Shown here: piece after piece, positions 17,826-26,739 of the stretch | Layout: each line of letters begins with the position of its first letter | How positions within the stretch are numbered: the stretch's first letter is position 1 | Assembly: GCA_900759015.1 (NCBI GenBank) | Contig: CAAEUE010000015.1 | Location: 209,232-273,231, forward strand | From: Clostridia bacterium | GTDB taxonomy: Bacteria > Bacillota > Clostridia > TANB77 > CAG-508 | Reading direction: 5' to 3' | DNA length: 64,000 nucleotides | Made by a program: the position numbers and the translations under genes | Notes under the pieces: model-generated | Told to the model about the DNA's origin: nothing | Seen by the model: the letters and a program-made list of their open reading frames with translations, nothing else | The model's database searches: none

Positions 17826-18197
17826 TTATATAAATTCACCTGTACTTTCTAACATATATTCATATATTGTATCTACCAAACCAGCTAAATATTCTACGTC
17901 GTCCATTGTTACATTATTTGTATCTATTTGATTATATTCTGCATTTATAGCTAACATTTCTTTAAATAATTTTTCATCTCTATCTTCGTATGTATTTGCT
18001 ATATTTATTACAGTTGAATTTGGCATATCCATATTGTATTTATGTTTTATATATTTAATATTTATAAATTCTAAAATTGCTGCTAATTTAAAATATGCTT
18101 CTTTATAGTCTTGTTCTTTTATCAAGTTATCTATTATTTCTAATTTTTCTTTTAAATATTTATTCTTTGCTAAATATTTTATTATCTCTTTATCCAT
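17826..18197 (-). CDS. Hypothetical protein
   Basis: 123 aa, almost all helical, acidic and Lys-rich, no motif I recognise. It contains LAKNKYLKEKLEIIDNLIKE and QDYKEAYFKLAAILEFINI, which read like a pair of HEPN- or TPR-like helices, but this is weak. Its start overlaps the upstream gene's stop by one base (TAATG), so they are translated together. GGAGATGAAAGATA precedes the ATG. Confidence 0.65.
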   Translation of the reverse strand: MDKEIIKYLAKNKYLKEKLEIIDNLIKEQDYKEAYFKLAAILEFINIKYIKHKYNMDMPNSTVINIANTYEDRDEKLFKEMLAINAEYNQIDTNNVTMDDVEYLAGLVDTIYEYMLESTGEFI

Positions 18198-19222
18198 TAT
18201 CTTTCATCTCCTTCTTCATTTGTTTGATATAGCATTTTAAGTTCGTCCTTTTCAAAACCAGCTTTTACAGCAATTTCATGAGCTTCTTTACGAGATTTTA
18301 GCTTTCTTAAAGACTCTATTAACTCTGGTGTATCTTGTAATATAAAACTTTCTTGATATGCAGACACTCTATCTATTAGTAGAACATTATCTGTATTACA
18401 AATTGGATATTTATATTCATTTTCTGCCAATGCTGTAATTAACCTTTCATCATACATATGTACAGACATCTGACCAAAACAAGGCACATCTATAACAAAA
18501 ACATTTTCTTCTCTTTTGCCATTTTTTACTTTTGCTAATCCAAAAGATTGTGTTTTATCTTCTTTAAGTATTTTTATACTTTCAGCTATTGCCTCATCTT
18601 TTATAGCCATACAATCTACATATCCCTTAGCTAATGCATCGTATCCTCTTTTTCTTAAAATCTCTATTTCATCTGTAGTTATTCCATTTTTAGCTAATTG
18701 TCTTTGAGCAATATTAGCAGCTTTAGTATTCATATTGCTTTCAGCAATAAAATATCTATGTGCTGATTTTGCTATCTGATCCATTTCTATATTATTAAAG
18801 TGATATATTAAACTTTCATAACCTGCATTTTCTCTGTTTTTTTCTGTAAACATATCACTTAACATTTGTTTCTGTACATCCCTACAAGTATGTGCAATAC
18901 GATTTGAATAAAATATTTCTAAAGCCTTTTCTGTTGATGGTATTCCTTCCGCAGATTCCATAATTTCATGTAAATCAAAATCATAATCTAATTCTATTTG
19001 TTTAGATTTAGGCTTCTTATCTTCAAATCTTCTAAAATCGGTTCTATATCCAGGAAAAATTCTTTCAAGGGTATCTGCTATAAGATTTAACCTATCCATA
19101 TTATCTAACATCTTATAGTTTTTCAGTTCAAATTTATATCCTTGTTTTCTAAAAAGTTCAACAGCTCGACTTGTTTTTTCCATTCTCATTTCTTTATTTA
19201 TTTTTTTATAATTTATTCTCAT
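18197..19222 (-). CDS. Hypothetical protein
   Basis: 341 aa. No known domain recognised. Mostly helical and charged; includes EMRMEKTSRAVELFRKQGYK near the start and SRKEAHEIAVKAGFEKDE at the end, the latter similar to short helical repeats seen in small regulatory proteins. I choose ATG 19222 because AAAGGTGATATTA is in the right place; the longer frame starts with GTG inside that site. It forms a two-gene unit with the following 123-aa gene through a one-base overlap. Codon use is like its neighbours. Function unknown. Confidence 0.7.
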   Translation of the reverse strand: MRINYKKINKEMRMEKTSRAVELFRKQGYKFELKNYKMLDNMDRLNLIADTLERIFPGYRTDFRRFEDKKPKSKQIELDYDFDLHEIMESAEGIPSTEKALEIFYSNRIAHTCRDVQKQMLSDMFTEKNRENAGYESLIYHFNNIEMDQIAKSAHRYFIAESNMNTKAANIAQRQLAKNGITTDEIEILRKRGYDALAKGYVDCMAIKDEAIAESIKILKEDKTQSFGLAKVKNGKREENVFVIDVPCFGQMSVHMYDERLITALAENEYKYPICNTDNVLLIDRVSAYQESFILQDTPELIESLRKLKSRKEAHEIAVKAGFEKDELKMLYQTNEEGDER

Positions 19223-19249
19223 TAATATCACCTTTTCAAATATATAGGT

Positions 19250-19272
19250 AGGACAGGCCTTACGCCTGTCCC
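19250..19272. terminator. GC-rich hairpin at the end of the foreign-looking small gene
   Basis: GGACAGGC / GCCTGTCC with a 5-base loop; the stop codon of the small gene lies in the loop. Its base composition is unlike neighbouring terminators. Confidence 0.6.
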
Positions 19273-19499
19273 TGTGTCAATTCTTTTACTTGATCGAGAT
19301 ATGCTTTCAGCATATCTTGCACATCGGGCGAATCCGCATCTTGCATCAAATCCCTAACAGCGATTTTAATATCCGCCAGTTTCGCTTCGATAGATAGTCT
19401 TCCTGCAGAATCAACACCTTTTGGAGGTCTCTTTATGAACATTTCAATCATTTCGTTCATTTCTGAGACATAAGCTGTTTTCCCATGATGCGTTAACAT
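19260..19499 (-). CDS. Small hypothetical protein of foreign base composition
   Basis: 79 aa, MLTHHGKTAYVSEMNEMIEM at the N-terminus and DMLKAYLDQVKEL at the C-terminus; helical, acidic, no family recognised. It is noticeably richer in GC than its surroundings and uses codons such as GCG, CTG and CGC that are rare elsewhere, which suggests recent transfer. The longer frame to 19523 starts before AGGAGGAATACAT, so the start is ATG 19499. A GC-rich terminator follows. Neighbouring native genes are not disrupted. Confidence 0.7.
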   Translation of the reverse strand: MLTHHGKTAYVSEMNEMIEMFIKRPPKGVDSAGRLSIEAKLADIKIAVRDLMQDADSPDVQDMLKAYLDQVKELTQGQA

Positions 19500-19602
19500 A
19501 TGTATTCCTCCTATTTTGTACAACTGTTTCTGTTACACCATATATTATAACATATTTTTCTAGTTATGTAAATTTCTATCTTTTAAATTCAAATGAACAC
19601 AA

Positions 19603-19637
19603 AAAAGGGATTCGAGGAACGTCCCCAAATCCCTATT
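19603..19637. repeat. Interspersed palindromic repeat, copy 11
   Basis: GGGATTCGAGGAACGTCCCC with AAATCCCT; on the minus strand it forms a stem followed by a T run right after the pyk stop. Confidence 0.8.
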
Positions 19638-19639
19638 GA

Positions 19640-21094
19640 TTATATTTTTAAGATACCTCCAACTGTTTTATTAACAGCATATTTTGATTTTTCTTTGCTC
19701 ATTATTTGTGGTCCTCCACATAAAACAGCTGTATCTCCTTCTTCTAAGTTTCCTAATTCTATTAATTTTTCTACACCTTTTTCGATTGTGTCATCAATAT
19801 CTGCTCCATCTTTTATTAAGATTGGGTATACATTCCAAATTGGTCCTAATTGATTGTATACTTTTTCTGAATCTGTAATTGCAAATATTGGACATGCTGG
19901 TCCATATCCTGCTAATCTTCTTGCAGAATTTCCTGTATGTGTATAGTCTATTATAGCATCAGCTTTGATATCTCTTGCTGTTACACATGTTGTATATGCT
20001 GCATGTGATTCGATATCTGCTTCTTCTATTTTCCAATCTTTCTTTGTAAATCTCTTCCAGTAATTAATTGTTGGTTCTACACTTTTTGCAACTTTTACCA
20101 TTGTGTTAACACATTCTAATGGATAATCTCCCATTGCTGTTTCTCCAGAAAGCATTATACATCCTGTTCTATCATAAATAGCGTTTGCAACGTCACTTAC
20201 TTCAGCTCTTGTTGGTAATGGGTTGTTTGTCATGCTTTCTAACATTTGTGTAGCTGTTATTACTAATTTTCCTTCTTCGTTACATCTCTTAATAAATCTT
20301 TTTTGTACAACTGGTACTTCTTCAAATGGAACTTCTACAGCCATGTCACCACGAGCTACCATTATACCATCACAAGCTGCTAAAATTTCTTCGAAATTGT
20401 CTATTCCTTCTTGATTTTCGATTTTAGCTAAAATTTTAACATCTTTTCCACCATTATCGTCTAATACTTTACGCATTTGGGCTACATCTTCTTTATTTCT
20501 TACAAATGATGCAGAAACATAATCAAATCCAACTCTTGCTCCATTTGATAAGTCGTTTATATCTTTTGGGCTTAAGAATGGTATTTTTATAGAAACACCT
20601 GGTACATTTATACTTTTTCTTGATCCTGCACCACCATCATTTAATACAGTTCCTACTATATCTTTATCTTTTATTTCGTCTACTCTTATTTGAATTTTTC
20701 CATCATCAATTAAAATTAAGTCTCCTGGTTTTACATCTTTATATAAATCTTTATAAGATAATGATGTACCTTCTTCATCTCCTAATCTGTCTTCATAGAA
20801 GAATGTGAATTTTTGTCCTTCTTTTAATTGTACTTTTACATCTCTTCCAGCTTTGTTTAATGCTGTTCTTATTTCTGGTCCTTTTGTGTCTAACATAATT
20901 GAAACTGGTAGACCTAATTCTTTTCTTATTTCAAAAAATCTTTCTATTTTGTCTTTTTGTTCCTCAAAATCTCCATGAGAAAAATTAATTCTTGCAATAG
21001 ACATTCCAGCTTTCATTAATTCATCCATTCTATTTTCTACTGCTGGTCCTATTGTACATACGATATTTGTTTTTCTTAAATTTCTTTCTTTCAC
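19640..21094 (-). CDS. pyk: Pyruvate kinase
   Basis: 484 aa. N-terminal TNIVCTIGPAVENRMDELM and INFSHG, the TKGPEIRTAL loop, the central KIENQEG and VARGDMAVEVPFEEVP signature, and the allosteric C domain. Converts phosphoenolpyruvate and ADP to pyruvate and ATP in glycolysis. It lacks the extra PEP-utiliser domain of the Bacillus enzyme, as is usual in many Clostridia. GTG start at 21094 with AGGAGG eight bases upstream. Stand-alone gene, ending at a repeat that looks like a terminator. Confidence 0.95.
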   Translation of the reverse strand: MKERNLRKTNIVCTIGPAVENRMDELMKAGMSIARINFSHGDFEEQKDKIERFFEIRKELGLPVSIMLDTKGPEIRTALNKAGRDVKVQLKEGQKFTFFYEDRLGDEEGTSLSYKDLYKDVKPGDLILIDDGKIQIRVDEIKDKDIVGTVLNDGGAGSRKSINVPGVSIKIPFLSPKDINDLSNGARVGFDYVSASFVRNKEDVAQMRKVLDDNGGKDVKILAKIENQEGIDNFEEILAACDGIMVARGDMAVEVPFEEVPVVQKRFIKRCNEEGKLVITATQMLESMTNNPLPTRAEVSDVANAIYDRTGCIMLSGETAMGDYPLECVNTMVKVAKSVEPTINYWKRFTKKDWKIEEADIESHAAYTTCVTARDIKADAIIDYTHTGNSARRLAGYGPACPIFAITDSEKVYNQLGPIWNVYPILIKDGADIDDTIEKGVEKLIELGNLEEGDTAVLCGGPQIMSKEKSKYAVNKTVGGILKI

Positions 21095-21238
21095 AATAAT
21101 TACCTCCTAGAATTTGACACTAGATGGTATTATATCATAAAAAATTTTCCTTAACAATACATTTTTCAACATTTTTATTATAAAAATATTTTTAACTCTT
21201 GATATACTAGTAGGCTAATCTTTATACTTAAAATAACT

Positions 21239-22348
21239 TTATTTATTTAAAGCCTCATCCATTACTTTACTTAAATATTTCATACTATTTAAACATTGAT
21301 CCATAGTGTTACCTGTTGCTCCTATTTCCATTATTGTAGCGGCTTTCGCAACATGTTGGTTATATCTAGAATTTCTTACCATAATTGGTTTGAATAAACC
21401 CGGATATAGTTCGTTACCCTTTTCTACAATTTTTATAGCATATTTTAAATTTTGTACCCACTGACTATGTGTAAGACCTCCCCCATCTGTTCCTATTACA
21501 AACATTATTTGAGCAACATAGTCATCTCCAATCTTAACTGTAGGAGCATATGTACCAGCTTCTCCAACTGCATCTCTATGTAAATCTATAACAATTTGGG
21601 TATTAGGATTTGCTGCTAAATCATTTTTTATACTAGTAAGAGATCTATTATATGATCCACTATATGCAGGATAGTCATGATATGTTTCATCATGTATTAC
21701 ATTAAACCCATAATTTGTTAACCTATCTTTTAACTCTCTTCCCACTCTTACAACAGAAAAATTTAAATCTGTTGTTCTAAAATTACCACTTGGTGTATAT
21801 TCGAAACCTGTACTTTGTGTATAGCTTTCACAAGTATGTGTATGGTATATAATAATATCTTTTTTGTTTTCTAATTCTATGTCTGGAGTTAACATTTCTT
21901 GGGTCAATTCATATTTTGATTCATTTTTTATCTGTACTCCATTATACTCATTTGTATATTTAGCATTAATATTTCCTCCTGATACTACTTCTGTTTGTAA
22001 TCCCGTTTGTGCTTCTTCTGCACTTATCGTAGCTACTTGCGTTTGGTTCTGAATTTGAATTGTATTCTCATCAGCTAGTTGTTCTGTTCCATTAGATTTT
22101 ATATATTTACTCATTTGTAGTTCTGAGCTTAATATCTGTTCTGTATTATCTCTATCTATACTTTTAAATTCTTTTAACGAATTTCCACTAGTAGAAATTA
22201 TTGTATCTTCTATAACTGGAATAAATGATAAATCCTTTATTTTATCTTTTCCAAGCAACAATATTTTTATTATAAGCATTATTAAAAAAGCTATTATAAC
22301 TAAAGTCATAATAGCATTTTTTGCTTTTATTACTTTCATATTTATCAT
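21239..22348 (-). CDS. spoIIP: Stage II sporulation protein P (SpoIIP)
   Basis: 369 aa. Membrane segment at about 15-37, a long Ser/Thr/Gln-rich linker, then the amidase/endopeptidase domain with YHTHTCESY (zinc His/Glu), VIDLHRDAVG and the conserved end MEIGATGNTMDQCLNSM. With SpoIID and SpoIIM it degrades peptidoglycan during engulfment. No spoIID or gpr is beside it. The start is ATG 22348: AAGGGTGAAAATTTT is correctly placed for it, while the first ATG (22369) has no such site. Length similar to Bacillus (about 400). Confidence 0.9.
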   Translation of the reverse strand: MINMKVIKAKNAIMTLVIIAFLIMLIIKILLLGKDKIKDLSFIPVIEDTIISTSGNSLKEFKSIDRDNTEQILSSELQMSKYIKSNGTEQLADENTIQIQNQTQVATISAEEAQTGLQTEVVSGGNINAKYTNEYNGVQIKNESKYELTQEMLTPDIELENKKDIIIYHTHTCESYTQSTGFEYTPSGNFRTTDLNFSVVRVGRELKDRLTNYGFNVIHDETYHDYPAYSGSYNRSLTSIKNDLAANPNTQIVIDLHRDAVGEAGTYAPTVKIGDDYVAQIMFVIGTDGGGLTHSQWVQNLKYAIKIVEKGNELYPGLFKPIMVRNSRYNQHVAKAATIMEIGATGNTMDQCLNSMKYLSKVMDEALNK

Positions 22349-22420
22349 AAAATTTTCACCCTTGTACACATTACTTAAAATATATATATTCAGATTTTAT
22401 AAAAATATGACAAGTATTTC

Positions 22421-22528
22421 GTGATTCGGAATTCGGAATTCGGGATTCGGGATTCGGGGACGTTCCTAAAATCCCGAATAAAAAAGGAACATCCCTAATC
22501 CCAGGAACGTCCCAAAAATCTCTACCAA
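22421..22528. repeat. 7-base tandem repeats plus interspersed repeat copies
   Basis: Five tandem units of ATTCGGA/ATTCGGG (22424-22458) lead directly into GACGTTCCTAAAATCCC, followed by AAGGAACATCCC and AGGAACGTCCC partial copies. A composite block between spoIIP and hisS. Confidence 0.75.
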
Positions 22529-22533
22529 TATTC

Positions 22534-23850
22534 TTAATTTCTTATATTAGCTACAATTTCTGTTGCATCCATATTAATTTCTTTTTCTTCTCCAGTATTC
22601 ATATTCTTTAACTTAATTTTATTTGAATTTATCTCATCATCACCGATGACTATTACATATGGTATTTCTAACTTATCTGCATATTTAAATTTAGCTTTTA
22701 ATTTTTTATCATTCAAATAAATTTCTGTATTTATTCCTAATTTTCTTATTTCTGTAGCTAATTTTATTGGTTCTTCTAATTTTTCTGTAATTGGAATAAT
22801 TAAAATATCAGAAATTGATTTTTTATCTGCTTTTATTATATTTAATTCATTTAATTTATAAAATAATCTAGTAAGCCCAATTGAAATTCCTACTCCAGGT
22901 AAGCTTTTATCTGTATAATATTCTGCTAGGTTTTCATATCTTCCACCAGAACATACACTTCCTAGTTCTCTATAATTATTTAAAAATGTTTCATATACTG
23001 TTCCTGTATAATAATCTAATCCTCTCGCAATTGTTAAATCAACTTTAAAATTAGCCTCTGGTACACCAAATAACCTTACATTTTTAATAACTGTTTTTAA
23101 TTCTTCTACACCTTTTTTATAAGTTTCATTAGCTATTCCTAGATTTTCTAATTTTTCCAACTTTTCATCAGATGTTCCTTCTATTTCTATAAAATTCATA
23201 ATAGAATTTATTTGCTCTTCTTTTACCTCTAATTTTCTTAATTCTTCTATTACTGCTTCTTTTCCTATTTTTTCTATTTTATCAATTATTCTTAAAATCT
23301 CTGTAGCATTTTCTTTTTGATTTACTCCTTCAAATAAACCATTTAAGATTTTTCTATTATTAATTTTTATAGTAAAATCTTCAAATCCTAATTCTCTAAA
23401 AAGTGTATAAATAATACTTGGAATTTCTGCATCATTTATTAAATCTAATTCTCCATCGCCAATTATATCAATATCACATTGATAAAACTCTCTATATCTT
23501 CCTTTTTGTGCACGTTCTCCTCTATATACTTTTCCTATTTGATATCTTCTAAAAGGAAAACTTAAACTACCATAATTTTTTGCTACATATTTAGCAAGTG
23601 GAACTGTCAAATCAAATCTTAAAGCTAAATCACTATCTCCCTTTTGAAATCTATATATTTGTTTTTCTGTTTCTCCACCTGCTTTTGCAAGTAATACTTC
23701 TGCTGATTCAATTATTGGTGTATCTAATGGTAAAAATCCAAATTTTTCATATGTTTTTTGTATCTTTTCTTTCATTTGGTTAAATAATATCTGTTCATTT
23801 GGTAATAATTCCATAAAGCCAGATAAAGTTCTTGGTTCTATTCTTTCCAT
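22534..23850 (-). CDS. hisS: Histidyl-tRNA synthetase
   Basis: 438 aa. Class II core: motif 1 region LRFDLTVPLAKYV, motif 2 FRRYQIGKVYRGERAQKGR, histidine-specific ARGLDYYTGTVYE and GGRYENLAEYY, and C-terminal anticodon domain. Charges tRNA-His. I choose ATG 23850; the first possible codon (GTG 23859) lies inside the AAGGAG ribosome binding site. hisS is followed at its 5' side by the MBL-fold gene and relA, a common arrangement in Clostridia. No aspS is next to it. Confidence 0.94.
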   Translation of the reverse strand: MERIEPRTLSGFMELLPNEQILFNQMKEKIQKTYEKFGFLPLDTPIIESAEVLLAKAGGETEKQIYRFQKGDSDLALRFDLTVPLAKYVAKNYGSLSFPFRRYQIGKVYRGERAQKGRYREFYQCDIDIIGDGELDLINDAEIPSIIYTLFRELGFEDFTIKINNRKILNGLFEGVNQKENATEILRIIDKIEKIGKEAVIEELRKLEVKEEQINSIMNFIEIEGTSDEKLEKLENLGIANETYKKGVEELKTVIKNVRLFGVPEANFKVDLTIARGLDYYTGTVYETFLNNYRELGSVCSGGRYENLAEYYTDKSLPGVGISIGLTRLFYKLNELNIIKADKKSISDILIIPITEKLEEPIKLATEIRKLGINTEIYLNDKKLKAKFKYADKLEIPYVIVIGDDEINSNKIKLKNMNTGEEKEINMDATEIVANIRN

Positions 23851-23865
23851 ATTTTCCACTCCTTG

Positions 23866-24513
23866 TTAATCTATATTTGGTTTAGCTTCCAAATAAATTG
23901 GTTTTTCATCCCCTATTCTTGTTGGCTTTCCATGTCCTGGATATACTATTGTATTTTCAGGTAATATTAATAATTTCTTTATTATAGAATTCATAATAGA
24001 GTCAAAATCACTTGTAGGTAGATCTACTCTTCCCCAGGCCCCTTTAAATAATGTGTCTCCTGAAAATAGCATTTCTTCTTTTTCACAATACAAAGAAGTT
24101 CCGTCATCAGTATGCCCTGGAGTATAAATAACTCTAAACTCTAAATCTCCAACATGTAAAATGTCATCATCATCTACAATACTATCTTCTTTTACATATA
24201 TTGGAGGAAGCCCAATATATTCTGCAAGTACAGGAACTCTATTTTCTAAATTTTCTCTTCCTTTTCTGTGAATTAGGACTTTTCCTCCTTTTTCTTTTTT
24301 TAATTCATTTACGCCATTTATATGATCAGCATGACAATGAGTTAAATAAATATATACTAATTCTGCCCCTAAGGTATCTAAAATTTCTATAATTTTAGGC
24401 ACCTCCCCTGCTGGATCTATTACCATTGCTTTTTTTTGAGTTTCATCTATTATTACATAGCAATTAGTCTCACCAACAAATTTCATTTGTACTTTTATTC
24501 TTTTTAGTATCAT
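23866..24513 (-). CDS. Metallo-beta-lactamase-fold hydrolase (glyoxalase II-like)
   Basis: 215 aa. Zinc motif THCHADHINGV, then YTPGHTDDGTS, SGDTLFKGAWGR and YPGHGKPT, the usual residues of the YqgX/glyoxalase-II branch. It probably hydrolyses a thioester or related small metabolite; substrate unknown. It lies 15 bases before hisS and 11 bases after relA, in a conserved relA-MBL-hisS cluster. AAAGGAGTTTTTT precedes ATG 24513. Confidence 0.9.
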   Translation of the reverse strand: MILKRIKVQMKFVGETNCYVIIDETQKKAMVIDPAGEVPKIIEILDTLGAELVYIYLTHCHADHINGVNELKKEKGGKVLIHRKGRENLENRVPVLAEYIGLPPIYVKEDSIVDDDDILHVGDLEFRVIYTPGHTDDGTSLYCEKEEMLFSGDTLFKGAWGRVDLPTSDFDSIMNSIIKKLLILPENTIVYPGHGKPTRIGDEKPIYLEAKPNID

Positions 24514-24524
24514 AAAAAACTCCT

Positions 24525-26723
24525 TTATTTCTTCCTTGTTACCTCATATACACTATCCACTTTTCTTAGTTCTTTTAATACTTTATTTAATTCTTCAATA
24601 TTTTCTACTTCTATTGTTATCTCTATTGTAGCAATATGTTCTTTTGTTGCTTTAGAATTCAAGCCCATTAGTTTTGTTTTCAAATTACTTAAAACTTGAA
24701 TTACATCTGCAAGTAATCCTGATCTATCATTTGCAAATACAGTAATATCTACATTGTATGATGCTGCTTTTTCTGTATACCAGTATACATCTATAATTCT
24801 GTCTTCTTCTTTTAATAAGTCTTTTACATTTACACAATCTGTTCTATGTACAGAAACACCTCTTCCTTTTGTAATATATCCAATTATATTATCTCCTGGA
24901 ACTGGATTACAACATTTTGAAAGTTTTACTAAACAATTATCTATTCCTTTTACTACAACACCTGTGCTAGATGGTTTTACAGTTTTTCTTTTACTTGTTA
25001 ATTCTTCTATTTTTTGTTCAATATTTTCTTCTTTATGACTCTTTCTGTATTCCTCTAACATTCTAGATATAATTTTTACTTGTGATATTGCACCAAATCC
25101 AACACTTGCATACATATCTTCTAAGTTTTTAAACTTATATCTATCTAATGCTGCATTTACGTAATCTTGTTTAAATAATTCGTCATGACTAATTCCAATT
25201 CTCTTTATTTCTTTTTCAATTAAGTCTTTTCCTTTTTCAATATTTTCTGACCTTTGTTCTTTCTTAAACCATGATTGTATTTTACTTTTTGCTTTTGTTG
25301 TTTTTATAAATTTAAGCCAATCCCTACTAGGTCCTTTTTGAGAATCAGATGTCATAATTTCTACAATATCTCCACTTTGCAATTTTGTAATTATTGGCAT
25401 CATTTTACTGTTTATCTTACAACCAACCATATGATTTCCAATCTCTTCATGGATGCTATATGCAAAGTCTATAGGAGTTGCATCTCTTGGTAATACTAAT
25501 ATTTTTCCCTTTGGTGTAAAGACATATACTTCATCTTCGAACAATTCTGTTTTTAATGTATTTAAAAACTCTTGTGGATCTTTCATATCTTGTTGCCACT
25601 CTAATGTTTCTCTAAGCCATGCAAGCTTATCTTTAGTAACTGTGACAACTTGTTTTCCTTTTTTACCATAATTTGCCTCTTTGTATGCCCAGTGTGCAGC
25701 TATACCATATTCTGCAATTCTATGCATTTCCCATGTACGAATTTGTACTTCGAATGGAGTTCCCTTTTCTCCTAATAATGTTGTATGTATAGATTGGTAC
25801 ATATTAGGTTTTGGTACAGCTATATAATCTTTAAATCTTCCTGGCATTGGACTATACATTTCATGAACTACACCTAATGCAGCATAACAATCTTTTACAG
25901 AATTAACTAATATTCTTAATGCAAATAAATCATAAATTTGATCTAATGTTTTATTATCTCTTTTCATTTTTCTATATATTGAATATAAGTGCTTTGCTCT
26001 TCCTGTAACTTCTGCTTCTATTTTCTGTTTTTTTAATTGTCCCCTAATATCATCCATTATTTTTTCTATGAATTGAAGTCTTTCTTCTCTCTTCTTATCT
26101 ATACCTTCAACTAATTCCCTATATTCTTCTGGATATAAATATTTAAAAGCTAAATCTTCTAGTTCCCATTTTAATGAATAAATACCTAAACGATTTGCAA
26201 GTGGAGCATATAATTCCATAGTTTCTTTAGCATTAGCAATTTGCCTATCTCTTCTTAAATATTTTAATGTACGCAAATTATGTAGTCTATCTGCTAACTT
26301 TATTATTATTACTCTAATATCTTTTCCCATAGCAAGGAACATTTTTCTGTAATTTTCCACTTGACGCTCTTCTGTACTTGCTTGATATCTTAATTCGCCA
26401 AGTTTAGTAACACCTGCAACCATATTAGCTATTTCTTCACCAAAATCTCTTACTAAATCTTCGTGTGTAGCATCAGTATCTTCAACAACATCATGTAATA
26501 ATGCTGCACAAATTGTAGCTTCATCTAATCCAATATCTGCTAAAATATATGCTACTTGAACAGGGTGAATTATATATGGTTCTCCAGATTTTCTACATTG
26601 AGTTCCATGTTTTTCTTTTGCATAATTATATGCTTTTATTATAAGCTTTGTATCTGCCCATCTCTTTTTTTGTTTTACCAAACTAATTATATCTTCTATT
26701 GTTTTATTCTGTACTTCTGACAT
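24525..26723 (-). CDS. relA: Bifunctional (p)ppGpp synthetase/hydrolase RelA/SpoT
   Basis: 732 aa. HD hydrolase domain with ALLHDVVEDTDAT, synthetase domain with RFKDYIAVPKPNMYQSIHTT, a TGS domain (VFTPKGKILVLPRDATPIDF) and a C-terminal ACT domain. Both catalytic halves look intact, so it should make and degrade (p)ppGpp in the stringent response. ATG 26723 has AAGGGGG seven bases upstream and is preferred to ATG 26729. The MBL hydrolase and hisS follow in an operon; recJ lies just upstream (16 bases), also part of the same run. Confidence 0.94.
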   Translation of the reverse strand: MSEVQNKTIEDIISLVKQKKRWADTKLIIKAYNYAKEKHGTQCRKSGEPYIIHPVQVAYILADIGLDEATICAALLHDVVEDTDATHEDLVRDFGEEIANMVAGVTKLGELRYQASTEERQVENYRKMFLAMGKDIRVIIIKLADRLHNLRTLKYLRRDRQIANAKETMELYAPLANRLGIYSLKWELEDLAFKYLYPEEYRELVEGIDKKREERLQFIEKIMDDIRGQLKKQKIEAEVTGRAKHLYSIYRKMKRDNKTLDQIYDLFALRILVNSVKDCYAALGVVHEMYSPMPGRFKDYIAVPKPNMYQSIHTTLLGEKGTPFEVQIRTWEMHRIAEYGIAAHWAYKEANYGKKGKQVVTVTKDKLAWLRETLEWQQDMKDPQEFLNTLKTELFEDEVYVFTPKGKILVLPRDATPIDFAYSIHEEIGNHMVGCKINSKMMPIITKLQSGDIVEIMTSDSQKGPSRDWLKFIKTTKAKSKIQSWFKKEQRSENIEKGKDLIEKEIKRIGISHDELFKQDYVNAALDRYKFKNLEDMYASVGFGAISQVKIISRMLEEYRKSHKEENIEQKIEELTSKRKTVKPSSTGVVVKGIDNCLVKLSKCCNPVPGDNIIGYITKGRGVSVHRTDCVNVKDLLKEEDRIIDVYWYTEKAASYNVDITVFANDRSGLLADVIQVLSNLKTKLMGLNSKATKEHIATIEITIEVENIEELNKVLKELRKVDSVYEVTRKK

Positions 26724-26739
26724 AAGCATTCCCCCTTAT

